NCBI GenBank assembly: GCA_033283265.1
Contig: JAWMQN010000001.1
Span: forward strand, 1,981,941-2,045,940
Length of the DNA: 64,000 nucleotides
Reading direction: 5' to 3'
Source of the DNA: Mangrovimicrobium sp033283265
GTDB taxonomy: Bacteria > Pseudomonadota > Gammaproteobacteria > Pseudomonadales > Halieaceae
In this document: positions 8,241-16,438 of the stretch, piece by piece
Layout: every line of letters starts with the position of its first letter
How positions within the stretch are numbered: the stretch's first letter is position 1
Position numbers and translations under genes: made by a program
The notes under the pieces: model-generated
Told to the model about the DNA's origin: nothing
The model's database searches: none
What the model saw: the letters and a program-made list of their open reading frames with translations, nothing else

Positions 8241-9419
8241 TCACAGCTGCGGTACCGGGGCGTCGGGGTCGTCCGCCAGGTAGTACTCCAGCCAGCGGTG
8301 GAAGTACTGGTTGCCGCGCTCGTTGCGGCCGAACACCACCTCGCCGTGGGCGCCGGACTCCAGCCCGCGCTGTACCTGCAGGCCGACCTGGTAGTCCTCG
8401 CGATCGATGACACCGGCCAGCCAGTCGACCATCTGCTCCAGGTCCGCCGCGGCCTGCGCATCGGCGGGGTGCTCGCGGTGCAGGAAGTAGACGATGGTGC
8501 GGTTCTCACGCACCGTCGGGCCGGGAATCAGCTGGGACACCGAGGTGATCTCCGGTGCGACGAAAATCGACACGTTGGGGAAGATGGTGCGGACGAAGTC
8601 GTAGCCGTCGTTCTCGTGCTGCCACCACTCCGACTCGGGGACCCCGCGCAGCTTGTCGATACTGCGCTGGGGGAAGCCGATCATGACGTGGGGCCCGAAG
8701 GCCTCGAACTGCATGATGTTGGAATAGGTGCGCGGGTGGATGGTCTCCGGGTGCGCCGCGGCGAAGTGGTAGCCCTCGAGGTAGCCGTCGTAGGCCACCT
8801 TCCAGTTGGCGCCGTTCATCGTCCGCTGGCCGCAGTAGTACCAGTCACCGAAGCTTTTTTCCTCGATGTCCTCGATCATGCCGCCGAGGAAGCCGTCGAA
8901 ATCGACATCCTTCGCCGCCGGGTCGAGGACGCTGAAGATCAGCCCGCCGCGCTCGTAGGCAGGCAGCTGGGTCAGGCCGAGTTGCGACTTGTCGACCTCG
9001 CCGAACTTGTCCGCGTCGGCGATGCCGCGCAGATTACCTTCACCGTCGAATGACCAGCTGTGATAGGGGCAGGTGAACAGCTTGCGGTGGCCGCAGGGCT
9101 CGGTGGTCAGGGTCATGGCGCGGTGGCTGCAGACATTGAGCATCACCCGCACGCCGCCGTCCTTCACCCGGGTGACCAGCAGCGGCATGCCGAGCATCTC
9201 GATGGTCTTGAAGTCACCCGGCTCGGGTATCTCCACCGACAGCCCCACCATCACCGGCAGGCGCCTGAACACCAGGTCCATTTCCCGCTGCCAGCGCCCG
9301 GGGTCGGTATAGTTGCTGGAGGGCACGCGCATCACGCCCTCCGCCTCGTCGGTGCCCTTGCCTTCGACGTGCTCGAGCATCTGCCCGACCAGCCGGTTGT
9401 AGCGTTCCGCCATGCCCAT
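8241..9419 (-). CDS. Rieske ring-hydroxylating oxygenase, alpha subunit (2 of 4)
   Basis: 392 residues. Rieske ligands are CSHR (Cys97, His99) and CPYHSW (Cys117, His120). The mononuclear iron ligands sit in GYHFAAAHPE (His218, His223). It is shorter and divergent from the other three alphas, closer in build to KshA/monooxygenase-type enzymes. GGGAG lies 9 bp before ATG 9419. Its operon reads SRPBCC protein, ABM protein, this alpha, then ferredoxin, all leftward from operator site 3. Substrate unknown. Confidence 0.9.
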   Translation of the reverse strand: MGMAERYNRLVGQMLEHVEGKGTDEAEGVMRVPSSNYTDPGRWQREMDLVFRRLPVMVGLSVEIPEPGDFKTIEMLGMPLLVTRVKDGGVRVMLNVCSHRAMTLTTEPCGHRKLFTCPYHSWSFDGEGNLRGIADADKFGEVDKSQLGLTQLPAYERGGLIFSVLDPAAKDVDFDGFLGGMIEDIEEKSFGDWYYCGQRTMNGANWKVAYDGYLEGYHFAAAHPETIHPRTYSNIMQFEAFGPHVMIGFPQRSIDKLRGVPESEWWQHENDGYDFVRTIFPNVSIFVAPEITSVSQLIPGPTVRENRTIVYFLHREHPADAQAAADLEQMVDWLAGVIDREDYQVGLQVQRGLESGAHGEVVFGRNERGNQYFHRWLEYYLADDPDAPVPQL

Positions 9420-9460
9420 GCTGAATCTCCCTTGTTATTGTCGCTGCACTGTAACCCGGC

Positions 9461-9772
9461 TTACTCCGGCAGCACTACCGGCGCCCATGAGGTGTACATG
9501 TACTGGCGGTCGTCCATGGCGATGACGTCGAGGTCGTGAGTCTTCTCGAGGAAGTCCTTGATGTGCGGCATCTGCAGGTGGTTGTCGAGATCCTCCTGGG
9601 TTTCCCACTGCTCGCTGATCCAGACCACATTGGGCTCGCAGATGTCCCGGGACATGCCGTAGACCTCGCAGCCCTTTTCCTCGCGGGTCGGCTCGACCAG
9701 CGCCTGGGCCAGTTCGACGTAGCGGTCGGCGTCCTTCGGGTTGATTTCCACGCGGGCAATTATCGCAATCAT
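9461..9772 (-). CDS. Antibiotic biosynthesis monooxygenase (ABM)-domain protein
   Basis: 103-residue ABM/quinol-monooxygenase-like single-domain protein; MIAIIARVEINPKDADRYVEL and the SEQWETQEDLDNHLQMPHIKDF segment are characteristic. Members oxidise quinols or act as small cofactor-free oxygenases, but many are of unknown role. AGGAG sits 10 bp before the start. It is 41 bp upstream of the Rieske alpha gene in the operon. It may process an aromatic or enol intermediate (inference). Confidence 0.8.
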   Translation of the reverse strand: MIAIIARVEINPKDADRYVELAQALVEPTREEKGCEVYGMSRDICEPNVVWISEQWETQEDLDNHLQMPHIKDFLEKTHDLDVIAMDDRQYMYTSWAPVVLPE

Positions 9773-9824
9773 CTTGTTTATCTCCTGGAGTGGTAGGGGT
9801 ATCGGTGTGTGTCCGGCTCCCGGC

Positions 9825-10310
9825 TCAATCCCGCGAAGCGGGCTGTTGAAGCTGCGCAGCGCTGTGTTTGCCGCGCGACGCGGCCTGCTCGAGGCCGTTG
9901 AACATCAATTGGTAGGCGCCGAGGAGGAACTCCCGCGCCTCTGCCTCGCGACCCGGCTCCGCCTCGAACTCGCCGAGGTAGCTGATGCGGCAGGCGCGCC
10001 CGGGCAGCGGCGACAGCCGGCCCCTGGCGTGGTAACGGCGAATGCCCGCCGGGCGCTCGCCGACGATGGACAGGCGCCAGGTCAGGGATTCCCGGTCGAG
10101 CAGGTCGAGGCGCTCGCTCACCGGGGCCGGCATGCCGGCGTTGTAGATGTGGCGGGTGGTGCCGATGCCCTCGCCCTCGACCACCACGCGCTCGATGCGC
10201 ACTGCGCCGTCGCTGGGCCACCAGGCCTCGATATCGGCGAAGTCCGCGATCAGCTCCCAGATGGCCTGGGGCTCGGCGGCGCAGTCGTGGTGGATGTCGA
10301 TAGTCGGCAT
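9825..10310 (-). CDS. SRPBCC-family (polyketide cyclase/START-like) protein
   Basis: 161 residues. MPTIDIHHDCAAEPQAIWELIADFADIEAWWP is the typical N-terminus of the SRPBCC fold with a hydrophobic ligand cavity; GIGTTRHI and LTWRLSIVG also fit. Such proteins bind or cyclise hydrophobic compounds. The C-terminal ~25 residues are Ala/Gln-rich and probably disordered. The start at 10310 avoids an unlike extension. It is the first gene of the leftward ferredoxin-oxygenase operon, below a strong promoter at 10426-10454. Confidence 0.78.
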   Translation of the reverse strand: MPTIDIHHDCAAEPQAIWELIADFADIEAWWPSDGAVRIERVVVEGEGIGTTRHIYNAGMPAPVSERLDLLDRESLTWRLSIVGERPAGIRRYHARGRLSPLPGRACRISYLGEFEAEPGREAEAREFLLGAYQLMFNGLEQAASRGKHSAAQLQQPASRD

Positions 10311-10425
10311 GGGGCGGTGATCTCTCTCCGGGCCCGCGGGCAGTGGCGCCTGGGGCGCTCGCACCGACCTTGGACCGGCTGTTTTTATTGCAATTGTTAT
10401 GGCGGTTAATGCCTTGATTGGACGC

Positions 10426-10489
10426 AGATTATGCGCCGCAAAAATAAAAGTCAAGCCTGTTTGCTTTTTTATTGATTAGCGATTAAGCT
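10426..10489. promoter_or_regulatory. Shared divergent operator-promoters, site 3
   Basis: The core CAAGCCTGTTTG (10452-10463) serves two promoters. Rightward: TTGCTT (10461-10466), 17 bp, TAAGCT (10484-10489). Leftward: TTGACT (10454-10449), 17 bp, TAATCT (10431-10426). Each -35 box is formed by one arm of the same palindrome, so one bound repressor could shut both the 10566 SDR gene and the leftward oxygenase operon. This is one of the clearest sites in the window. Confidence 0.7.
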
Positions 10490-10565
10490 TCTCCGTCACA
10501 ACAAAACGCCATTCATGCGCGGGCAGTCCGTTACTGCAAGGCGGGCTGAGCGATAAGGAGCTGAA

Positions 10566-11345
10566 ATGGGACAATTAGATAACAAGGTGGCACTGGTCAC
10601 CGGCGGTACCAACGGCATTGGCGCGGCGGCGGTTCGCGGCCTCGTCGCCGAGGGTGCCAGGGTGGTTTTCACCGGCGGCAACACGCAGGCGGCTGAGCAG
10701 ATCTGTGCCGAGACCGGCGCCGTGTTCGTCCGCCACCGGGTGCAGGACGCCGAGGGCTGGCAGGAAGTCAGCGAGACTATCCGCAGCCGCATGGGCCGCC
10801 TCGACCTCGCCTTCGCCAACGCCGGTATCAACGACGGCGACAGCGATATCGAAACGGTCGAACTGGATGCCTGGCGCCGCATCGTCGACGTCAACCTCAC
10901 CGGCAGCATGCTCACCTGCCAGAACGCCATCGCCCTGATGAAGGACAATCCCGGCGGTTCCGGCGGTTCCATCGTGCTGAACAGTTCGATGAACGGGATT
11001 CTCGCCCTGGCGGGGGATGTTACTTACTCCACTACCAAGGGTGCGCTGCGCCTGCTGGCCAAGTCGGTGGCGGTACACTGTGCGCACAAACGTCTCAATA
11101 TCCGCTGCAACTCGATTCACCCCGGGGTCATCGAGACGCCGCTGATCCAGGGCGCCATCGCCAGCGCGCCGGACCCGGATGCGGCCCGGCACATGCTGGA
11201 AAATGTCGCGGCGGTGGGGCGGCTGGGGCGCTGTGAGGAAGTGGTGGCCTTGCTGGTTTACCTGGCTTCGGATGCGGCGCAGTTCGTGACTGGCGCGGAG
11301 CTGGTTATCGATGGTGGGGCGACGGCGGGCCTGCCGGGAGTCTAA
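10566..11345 (+). CDS. SDR-family oxidoreductase (2 of 7)
   Basis: 259-residue classical SDR. The NAD(P) loop is TGGTNGIGAA near residue 12; the catalytic Ser and Tyr/Lys are in LNSSMNGI and YSTTK; the C-terminus GAELVIDGGATAG is standard. AAGGAG precedes the ATG. It is monocistronic, driven by the rightward promoter of site 3, and ends before the first cruciform repeat. It resembles hydroxysteroid/cyclohexanol dehydrogenases in overall pattern; substrate not assignable. Confidence 0.87.
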   Translation: MGQLDNKVALVTGGTNGIGAAAVRGLVAEGARVVFTGGNTQAAEQICAETGAVFVRHRVQDAEGWQEVSETIRSRMGRLDLAFANAGINDGDSDIETVELDAWRRIVDVNLTGSMLTCQNAIALMKDNPGGSGGSIVLNSSMNGILALAGDVTYSTTKGALRLLAKSVAVHCAHKRLNIRCNSIHPGVIETPLIQGAIASAPDPDAARHMLENVAAVGRLGRCEEVVALLVYLASDAAQFVTGAELVIDGGATAGLPGV

Positions 11346-11433
11346 GGGGTTTTTCTCGCGGCGCCTGCTTCAGCGGCACGTACTTCAGCGGCGCTTATTC
11401 GAGCGCCGCTTTGAGTTTCGCGGTGCTTCGGTC

Positions 11434-11557
11434 GCCGAGCGTGAAACGGCACCTGCCTGCTGGAACACGCCAAACAGCGCACATCCATGTGCAGGCTCAA
11501 TCGGCGACGTCCTGTCGCCTCATGGTTCCAGCAGGCAGGTGCCGTCTCACGCTCTAC
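11434..11557. repeat. Cruciform intergenic repeat, copy A
   Basis: The 118-bp core (11437-11554) has 30-bp terminal inverted repeats that match at 29 of 30 positions, starting GAGCGTGA and ending TCACGCTC. The arms enclose two smaller hairpins, GCACAT-CC-ATGTGC and GGCGAC-GTCCT-GTCGCC. Copies B (14140-14264) and C (16230-16353, inverted) share the design. It lies between two convergent genes. No ORF or transposase is inside. Confidence 0.85.
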
Positions 11558-11624
11558 TTCTGGAGCAAGGTTCCGGAAGGGGGTACTGGCGAAGCGTACC
11601 CCCTCCCCTACCGCTGGATGCTAC

Positions 11625-12032
11625 CTACTCCCCGTGCAGGACACTGAACCTGCGCTGGGCGAACAGCCACTCCCCGTTCTGCTTCACGCAGATATCCTTG
11701 TACTCGCCGCGCGGGCGGATTTCCTTGCCGTCCTGTAGCACGGCGACTTCGGCGGTGTAGCTGCGCATCACGGCGCGCTCGCCGTCGACCTCGATGCTGC
11801 CGGCCTGGGCCATCATGTTGACGAAGGGGAACATTTCCATGGCTTCCTTCCAGGCGTCGACGATGGCGGCGCGGCCGGAGATGTTCACTTCCAGGTGGGG
11901 CAGTTCCCAGTCGGCGTCCTCCGCCCAGGTGGCGCCCCAGGCAAGGGCATCGCGCTGGTTGACGGCGTCGCAGTAGCGCTCCAGCAGTTCGCGGATGAGT
12001 TCGCGGTCTTCGAGTGGGCCGGTATGTGGCAT
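11625..12032 (-). CDS. SnoaL-like / NTF2-fold small protein (3 of 3)
   Basis: 135 residues; GPLEDRELIRELLERYCDAVNQRDA then WAEDADWELPHLE and a C-terminal WLFAQRRFSVLHGE. It is clearly similar to the protein at 1570-1989 (shared DAV-QRDA, WAEDA-W, GEW/GRWLF patterns). AGGAGG is 6 bp upstream of the chosen ATG at 12032; a farther in-frame start lacks a site. It is transcribed alone, divergent from a Rieske/VOC operon across operator site 4. A role in isomerisation, dehydration or oxygenase pairing is possible. Confidence 0.8.
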   Translation of the reverse strand: MPHTGPLEDRELIRELLERYCDAVNQRDALAWGATWAEDADWELPHLEVNISGRAAIVDAWKEAMEMFPFVNMMAQAGSIEVDGERAVMRSYTAEVAVLQDGKEIRPRGEYKDICVKQNGEWLFAQRRFSVLHGE

Positions 12033-12080
12033 GGGTATTCCTCCTGTTATGGGATTATTGTCCGGTATCCGCATACTACC

Positions 12081-12127
12081 ATAAAAACACAGTCTTGCTT
12101 GTTTTTATTATGTGTTGGTGCTAGTTT
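12081..12127. promoter_or_regulatory. Divergent operator-promoter, site 4
   Basis: The core CAGTCTTGCTTG (12090-12101) is flanked by ATAAAAA on the left and TTTTTAT on the right. Rightward promoter: TTGTTT (12099-12104), 17 bp, TAGTTT (12122-12127), feeding the Rieske gene at 12208. The leftward promoter is weaker (CTGTGT at 12092-12087 with GATACC 17 bp on). It separates the SnoaL-like gene from the Rieske/VOC operon. Confidence 0.6.
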
Positions 12128-12207
12128 CGAAGCTGGCTGATTCTCCTTCGCCGCTCGCTGCCGGAAGGCTGCGGCGGCGGTCTCCAACCGGACGAGGACT
12201 TCGAATA

Positions 12208-13623
12208 ATGAGCGCCAACCCGTCACCCCTGCAGCAGCCCGGCGCGGCCCGCTGCCCCGGCCCCAGCACCCGCGACATCATCGCCGCCGACCGCGGCGGT
12301 GCCCCGGCCCACATCCTGGAGGAATCCTCGACGTTCCTCGGCGATGCCGATATCGCCTTCTCCCGCTACACCTCGCGGGAGTTCTTCCAGCGCGAGGTCG
12401 AGCAGATGTGGCTGAAAACCTGGCAGTGGGCCTGCCGCGAGGAGGACATCCCGGAGCCCGGCGACTACACCACCTACGAGATCTGCGAGCACTCGGTGCT
12501 GCTGGTGCGCTGCGACAGCGGCGCGATCAAGGCCTACCCCAACGCCTGCCTGCACCGCGGCACCCAGCTCAAGCCGGAGGGCAGCAGCGGCTGCAGCCAG
12601 CAGCTGCGCTGCCCCTTCCACGGCTTCACCTGGTCGCTGGAGGGCGAACTGGTGGACGTACCCTGCCGCTGGGACTTCCCCCATGTCGAGGAGGCCAGCT
12701 TCCGCCTGCCGGAACTGCTGGTCGAGACCTGGGGTGGCTTCGTGTTCATCAACTTCGACCGCGAGGCGGGGCCGCTCAGTGATTTCCTCGGCGTCCTGCC
12801 GGGGCACTTCGCCCACTGGGACCTGTCCGACAAGTTCGTCGCCCTGCACGTGCGCAAGAAGCTGCCGGCCAACTGGAAGGCCTGCCTGGAAGCCTTCCTC
12901 GAGTCCTACCATGTACTGGAAACCCACCCCCAGGGCATCCCCACGGTAGGCGATGCCAACACCCAGTACGACACCTACGGCGACAACGTCTCGCGCTTCG
13001 TCCACCTGGTGGGCTTTCCCAGCCCGCACATCCGCGAACCGCAGAGCGAACAACAGACCCTCGACGCACTGATGGCCGAGGGTGTGGTCGAGGGCGTGCA
13101 CGGGGCGGACAGCGGTCTCAAGGTGCCCGAGGGCGGCCGCGCCCGGGAGGTCTTCGCCGACTATCTCAAGCAGACCCTCGGCGCGGCCTATGGGCGCGAC
13201 TTCTCCGCCCTGAGCGTCAGCGAGACCATCGACGCCATCGAGTACAGCCTGTTCCCCAACACCTGCCTGTTCCCCTCGCTGCTGTTTCCCATGGTCTACC
13301 GCTTCCGCCCCATCGGCAGCGACCCGGACAGCACGCTCTTCGATCTGCTCTACCTGCAGCCCCTGCCCGCCTCGGGCGAGCGGCCGGACCCGGCGGAACC
13401 GGTGGACCTGGACTTCGACCAGTCCTTCCACGCGGTGCCCGGCTTCGACCCGGGCCTGGCCACCATCTACGACCAGGACACCGGCAACCTGATCGCCCAG
13501 CAGCGCGGCTTCAAGTCCAGCGTGAAACAGGGCGAAACCCTGGGCAACTACCAGGAGAGCCGGGTGCGCCAGCTGCACCAGACGCTGGACAAATACCTCG
13601 CCCGGGAGGACAGGCGGGCATGA
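12208..13623 (+). CDS. Rieske ring-hydroxylating oxygenase, alpha subunit (3 of 4)
   Basis: 471 residues. Rieske motifs CLHR (Cys114, His116) and CPFHGF (Cys135, His138); iron ligands in ESYHVLETH (His235, His240). It is closely related to the alpha at 23879-25267: shared ACREEDIPE, WGGFVFINFD, SLFPN and a C-terminal QESRxRxLHQTLDKYL. ATG 12208 is chosen with GAGG 10 bp upstream. Its stop overlaps the VOC gene start (ATGA), so the two are translationally coupled. The extra N-terminal ~45 residues before the first conserved block occur in both relatives. Confidence 0.9.
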   Translation: MSANPSPLQQPGAARCPGPSTRDIIAADRGGAPAHILEESSTFLGDADIAFSRYTSREFFQREVEQMWLKTWQWACREEDIPEPGDYTTYEICEHSVLLVRCDSGAIKAYPNACLHRGTQLKPEGSSGCSQQLRCPFHGFTWSLEGELVDVPCRWDFPHVEEASFRLPELLVETWGGFVFINFDREAGPLSDFLGVLPGHFAHWDLSDKFVALHVRKKLPANWKACLEAFLESYHVLETHPQGIPTVGDANTQYDTYGDNVSRFVHLVGFPSPHIREPQSEQQTLDALMAEGVVEGVHGADSGLKVPEGGRAREVFADYLKQTLGAAYGRDFSALSVSETIDAIEYSLFPNTCLFPSLLFPMVYRFRPIGSDPDSTLFDLLYLQPLPASGERPDPAEPVDLDFDQSFHAVPGFDPGLATIYDQDTGNLIAQQRGFKSSVKQGETLGNYQESRVRQLHQTLDKYLAREDRRA

Positions 13624-14081
13624 TTCGCGGCGTGCACCACGTGGCGATTTCCACGCCGCGCCTGGAACCGATGCTGGCTTTCTACCGCGACCTGATCGGC
13701 TTCGAGGAACTGGGCCAGGTGGAGTGGCCGGTCGGCACGGCACAGATCGACGCGGTGATGGGGCTGAAGGACAGTTCGGCGCGGCAGGTGATGCTCAAAC
13801 TGGGCAATCTCTGCCTGGAGCTGTTCGAGTTCCATTCGCCGCGGCCCGCGCCGATGGACCCGCAGCGGCCGGTCTGCAACCACGGCCACACTCACCTGTG
13901 CCTGGATGTGACGGATATCCAGGCGGTCTATGACCGACTGGTCGCCCTGGGGACGCACTTCCATGCGCCGCCGCAGGATTTCGGCAGTGTGCGGGCGACT
14001 TACGGGCGCGACCCGGACGGCAATGTGTTCGAGATCCAGGAGTTGCTGGATGCGGATGACCCGGCGCAGGTTATTGGCTGA
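13620..14081 (+). CDS. VOC-family (glyoxalase/extradiol dioxygenase fold) protein
   Basis: 153 residues opening MIRGVHHVAISTPRLEPMLAFYRDLIGFEELG, the hallmark of vicinal-oxygen-chelate proteins. Likely metal ligands are His6/His7 early, His in GHTHLCLDV, and Glu in GNVFEIQEL. The fold covers glyoxalases, methylmalonyl-CoA epimerases and ring-cleaving dioxygenases; one small module like this is more probably an isomerase, epimerase or lyase than a two-module extradiol dioxygenase. ATGA overlap with the upstream Rieske gene. Confidence 0.82.
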   Translation: MIRGVHHVAISTPRLEPMLAFYRDLIGFEELGQVEWPVGTAQIDAVMGLKDSSARQVMLKLGNLCLELFEFHSPRPAPMDPQRPVCNHGHTHLCLDVTDIQAVYDRLVALGTHFHAPPQDFGSVRATYGRDPDGNVFEIQELLDADDPAQVIG

Positions 14082-14139
14082 GCAGGGTTTCTAGCTGGCG
14101 AGAATGTCTGGACCGGATCGCGGATAGGCGAGATTCGCT

Positions 14140-14264
14140 GCCGAGCGCGAACCGCAACTTCCCTGCTGGAACACGCCAAAAAGCGCACATCCATGTGCAG
14201 GCTCGGGGTGGCGACGTCCTGTCGCCACACGGTTCCAGCAGGGAAGTTCCGGCTCACGCTCTAC
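14140..14264. repeat. Cruciform intergenic repeat, copy B
   Basis: The core 14143-14261 has 30-bp inverted arms pairing at 27 of 30 positions. The arm sequence differs from copies A and C at several places, yet both arms change together (AACTTCCC with GGGAAGTT). The inner hairpins GCACAT/ATGTGC and GGCGAC/GTCGCC are kept. It sits between the convergent 3' ends of the VOC gene and the SDR gene at 14352. Confidence 0.83.
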
Positions 14265-14351
14265 CGATGGCGCGAGATTCAGGGTTTGAGCTTCGCGGCT
14301 GGCAAATTGCCCACCTCCTGGCGGTGGGCAAGTACCAGGCAACCGGTACGC

Positions 14352-15113
14352 CTACTGGGCCACCAGCCCTCCATCCACCACCAGTTCGGTTCCGGTGACA
14401 TAGGAAGAATCATCCGAAGCCAGGAAGAGCACACACTGGGCCACTTCCTCAGGCCGGCCCATGCGTCCCACGGGTACCGACTCATTCAGCACATCGTATT
14501 GCCCCGGGTTGTCGCGCTGGGCCACCTGCTGCATGTTGGTGTCGATCAGCCCCGGGTGCACGCTGTTGCAGCGGATGTTCTGGCGGGCGTACTCGATGGC
14601 GATAGTCTTGCTGAACAGGCGCACCCCGCCCTTGCTGGCGGCGTAGGCGGACACGCCCGGCACGCCGACGAGGCCGGCCACCGAGGACATGTTGACGATG
14701 GAGCCGCCGCCGGTCTTGCGCATCGCCCGCGCCGCGGCGCGACTGCCGAGGAACACGCTGGTCATGTTGACCGCCATCTGCCGTTCGTAGTCCTGCAGGC
14801 TGAATTCCTCCAGCGGTTTCAGCACGGCGATGCCGGCGTTGTTGACCAGCACGTCGAGGCGACCGAACTGCTCCAGGGCGCGGTCGACGGCGTTGTCCCA
14901 ACCCTCCTCGCTGGTGACGTCCTGGCGGAAGGCCAGCACCTCGGCGCCGGCTTCGCGCGCGGCATCGGCGCAGGCGGCGAGGCCGGCCTCGTCGATATCG
15001 CTGATCACCAGTTTCGCCCCCTCGCGGGCAAACAGTTGTACCGTGGCATAACCGAGGCCGGGGTTGGATGCCGCCCCGGTCACCAGACATACTTTTCCTT
15101 CCAGTCGGGCCAT
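14352..15113 (-). CDS. SDR-family oxidoreductase (3 of 7)
   Basis: 253 residues. The cofactor loop TGAASNPGLGYATVQ carries a small insertion relative to TGxxxGIG. Catalytic residues are in NMSSVAGL and YAASK, and the C-terminus TGTELVVDGGLVAQ is classic. It is second in a leftward pair, 53 bp downstream of another SDR (15167-15967). Probably a cyclic alcohol dehydrogenase. Confidence 0.86.
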   Translation of the reverse strand: MARLEGKVCLVTGAASNPGLGYATVQLFAREGAKLVISDIDEAGLAACADAAREAGAEVLAFRQDVTSEEGWDNAVDRALEQFGRLDVLVNNAGIAVLKPLEEFSLQDYERQMAVNMTSVFLGSRAAARAMRKTGGGSIVNMSSVAGLVGVPGVSAYAASKGGVRLFSKTIAIEYARQNIRCNSVHPGLIDTNMQQVAQRDNPGQYDVLNESVPVGRMGRPEEVAQCVLFLASDDSSYVTGTELVVDGGLVAQ

Positions 15114-15166
15114 TCTCTTATTCTCCTGTGCGATTGAATTGGGCAGGCCGGTGTCGGCTGCCCGGG

Positions 15167-15967
15167 TTAGTTAGCCGGAATTTCCCCGGCGGCGATCGCC
15201 GCCTCCATCAGTTCGTGGGCGCGCGGGTTGCGGCGCAGGCAGAGCCCGCCGTTGACCTGCAGGTTCTCGCCGGTCATGAAGCACTCGTCCGAGGCGAGGA
15301 AGACCGCCGCCGCGGCGATGTCCTCGCTGGTGCCGTAGCGGCCCAGCGGGTAGCAGCGGCGGAAGGTCTCGCGCAGGGACTCGCTCTGCACCGCGTCGGC
15401 GGTCATCGGCGTGTCGGTGAGGCCGGGGGAAATGGAGTTGGCGCGGATGCCGCGCTCGCCGTACTCGTTGGCAACGGTGCGGATGATGTGGTCGATGCCC
15501 GCCTTGGTGCCCATGTAGGCGGCGTGGTTGTCGAGCATGATCTTCGCCGTGGCGGAGGAGATCTGGATGATCGAGCCGCCGGTCGGCGACATCACCCGGA
15601 TCAGCTTCTGCAGCCAGTAGAAAGGCCCCTTGAACTGCAGGTCGACGATGCGCTCGAGCTCCTCCTCGGTGGTCTCCTCGGTGGCCTTGAGCAGGCCCCA
15701 GCCGGTGGCGTTGACGGCGATATCCACCCGCCCGTGGCGCTCGACGATGGTGTCGAACAGGGTGTTGACCGAATCCCGGCTGCACAGGTCGCACTCGACC
15801 CAGTCGCCGCCGATCTCCTCGGCCAGCTGTGCCAGCGGCTCTGCGTTGCGGCCGGAAACCACTACCCTGGCGCCCTCCTGCGCAAAGCGGCGGGCGATCA
15901 CCTGGCCCATGTTGCCGGCACCGGCGGCGCCGATGATGGAAGCGATCTTGCCGTCGAGACGACCCAT
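15167..15967 (-). CDS. SDR-family oxidoreductase (4 of 7)
   Basis: 266 residues. NAD(P) loop GAAGAGNMGQVIARRF; catalytic region ISSATAKI...YMGTK; a C-terminal tail rich in Arg and Glu (NGGLCLRRNPRAHEL) resembles the SDR at 4868-5638. The start at 15967 is chosen for the upstream GAGGT; a longer in-frame start has no ribosome site. It is first of a two-SDR leftward operon expressed from the site-5 region. The similarity to 4868-5638 suggests duplication within the cluster. Confidence 0.85.
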   Translation of the reverse strand: MGRLDGKIASIIGAAGAGNMGQVIARRFAQEGARVVVSGRNAEPLAQLAEEIGGDWVECDLCSRDSVNTLFDTIVERHGRVDIAVNATGWGLLKATEETTEEELERIVDLQFKGPFYWLQKLIRVMSPTGGSIIQISSATAKIMLDNHAAYMGTKAGIDHIIRTVANEYGERGIRANSISPGLTDTPMTADAVQSESLRETFRRCYPLGRYGTSEDIAAAAVFLASDECFMTGENLQVNGGLCLRRNPRAHELMEAAIAAGEIPAN

Positions 15968-15997
15968 GTCTGTACCTCGCAGGCTGCCTCGGGCAGC

Positions 15998-16040
15998 TTT
16001 ATATTTTTGCAAACAGTACAGAATGTTTTTATTTTTCGCA
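15998..16040 (-). promoter_or_regulatory. Operator site 5 upstream of the SDR pair
   Basis: The core CAGTACAGAATG (16014-16025) is flanked by TTTTTATTTT on its right and TTTGCAAA on its left. A leftward -10-like TATAAA lies at 16003-15998 with ACATTC 17 bp upstream (16026-16021). The -35 is poor, so the operator call rests on resemblance to the other cores. The remainder of the 15968-16438 gap holds repeat copy C and no gene. Confidence 0.4.
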
Positions 16041-16229
16041 AGGGTTGTGAGCTGTCTTTGTTGTCAATCTGGTGGGGTTGGCCTGGCGGTCGTAATAGTG
16101 AAGCGCCAGGCATGCCACATAGGCTGCTCACTGAACCAGTGTTGGAGGGCCTACCCGCTGAAGCATCATCCCAGGCGTCACGGATTGATGGGCGCTGGCA
16201 CTAACTGTAAATAGAACGCAGCACCGCGG

Positions 16230-16353
16230 GTAGAGCGTGAGACGGCAGCTGCCTGCTGGAACCATGAGGCGACAGGACGTCGCCGATTGAGCCTGTACAT
16301 GGATGTACGCTGTTTGGCGTGTTCCAGCAGGCAGCTGCCGTCTCACGCTCGGC
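16230..16353. repeat. Cruciform intergenic repeat, copy C (inverted)
   Basis: The core 16233-16350 has perfect 30/30-bp terminal arms (16233-16262 with 16321-16350). Its interior, read on the reverse strand, equals copy A except that the small hairpin GCACAT/ATGTGC has become GTACAT/ATGTAC: a paired change that keeps base pairing. It lies just downstream of the tetR 3' end. Confidence 0.87.
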
Positions 16354-16438
16354 GCACAAAGCACCACTCCAGGATTCTTTCAGGGTCTATTACCGGCCCT
16401 CGACCAAGGACTCACCTGTTGGAAGGCGGCGCAGGGTC

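Noticed and set aside
10370..10395. A further GGCTGTTTTTATTG sequence near 10370 resembling the regulon flank.
   Set aside because: Only half of the core is present and no -10 box follows; it lies within the leader of the leftward operon.
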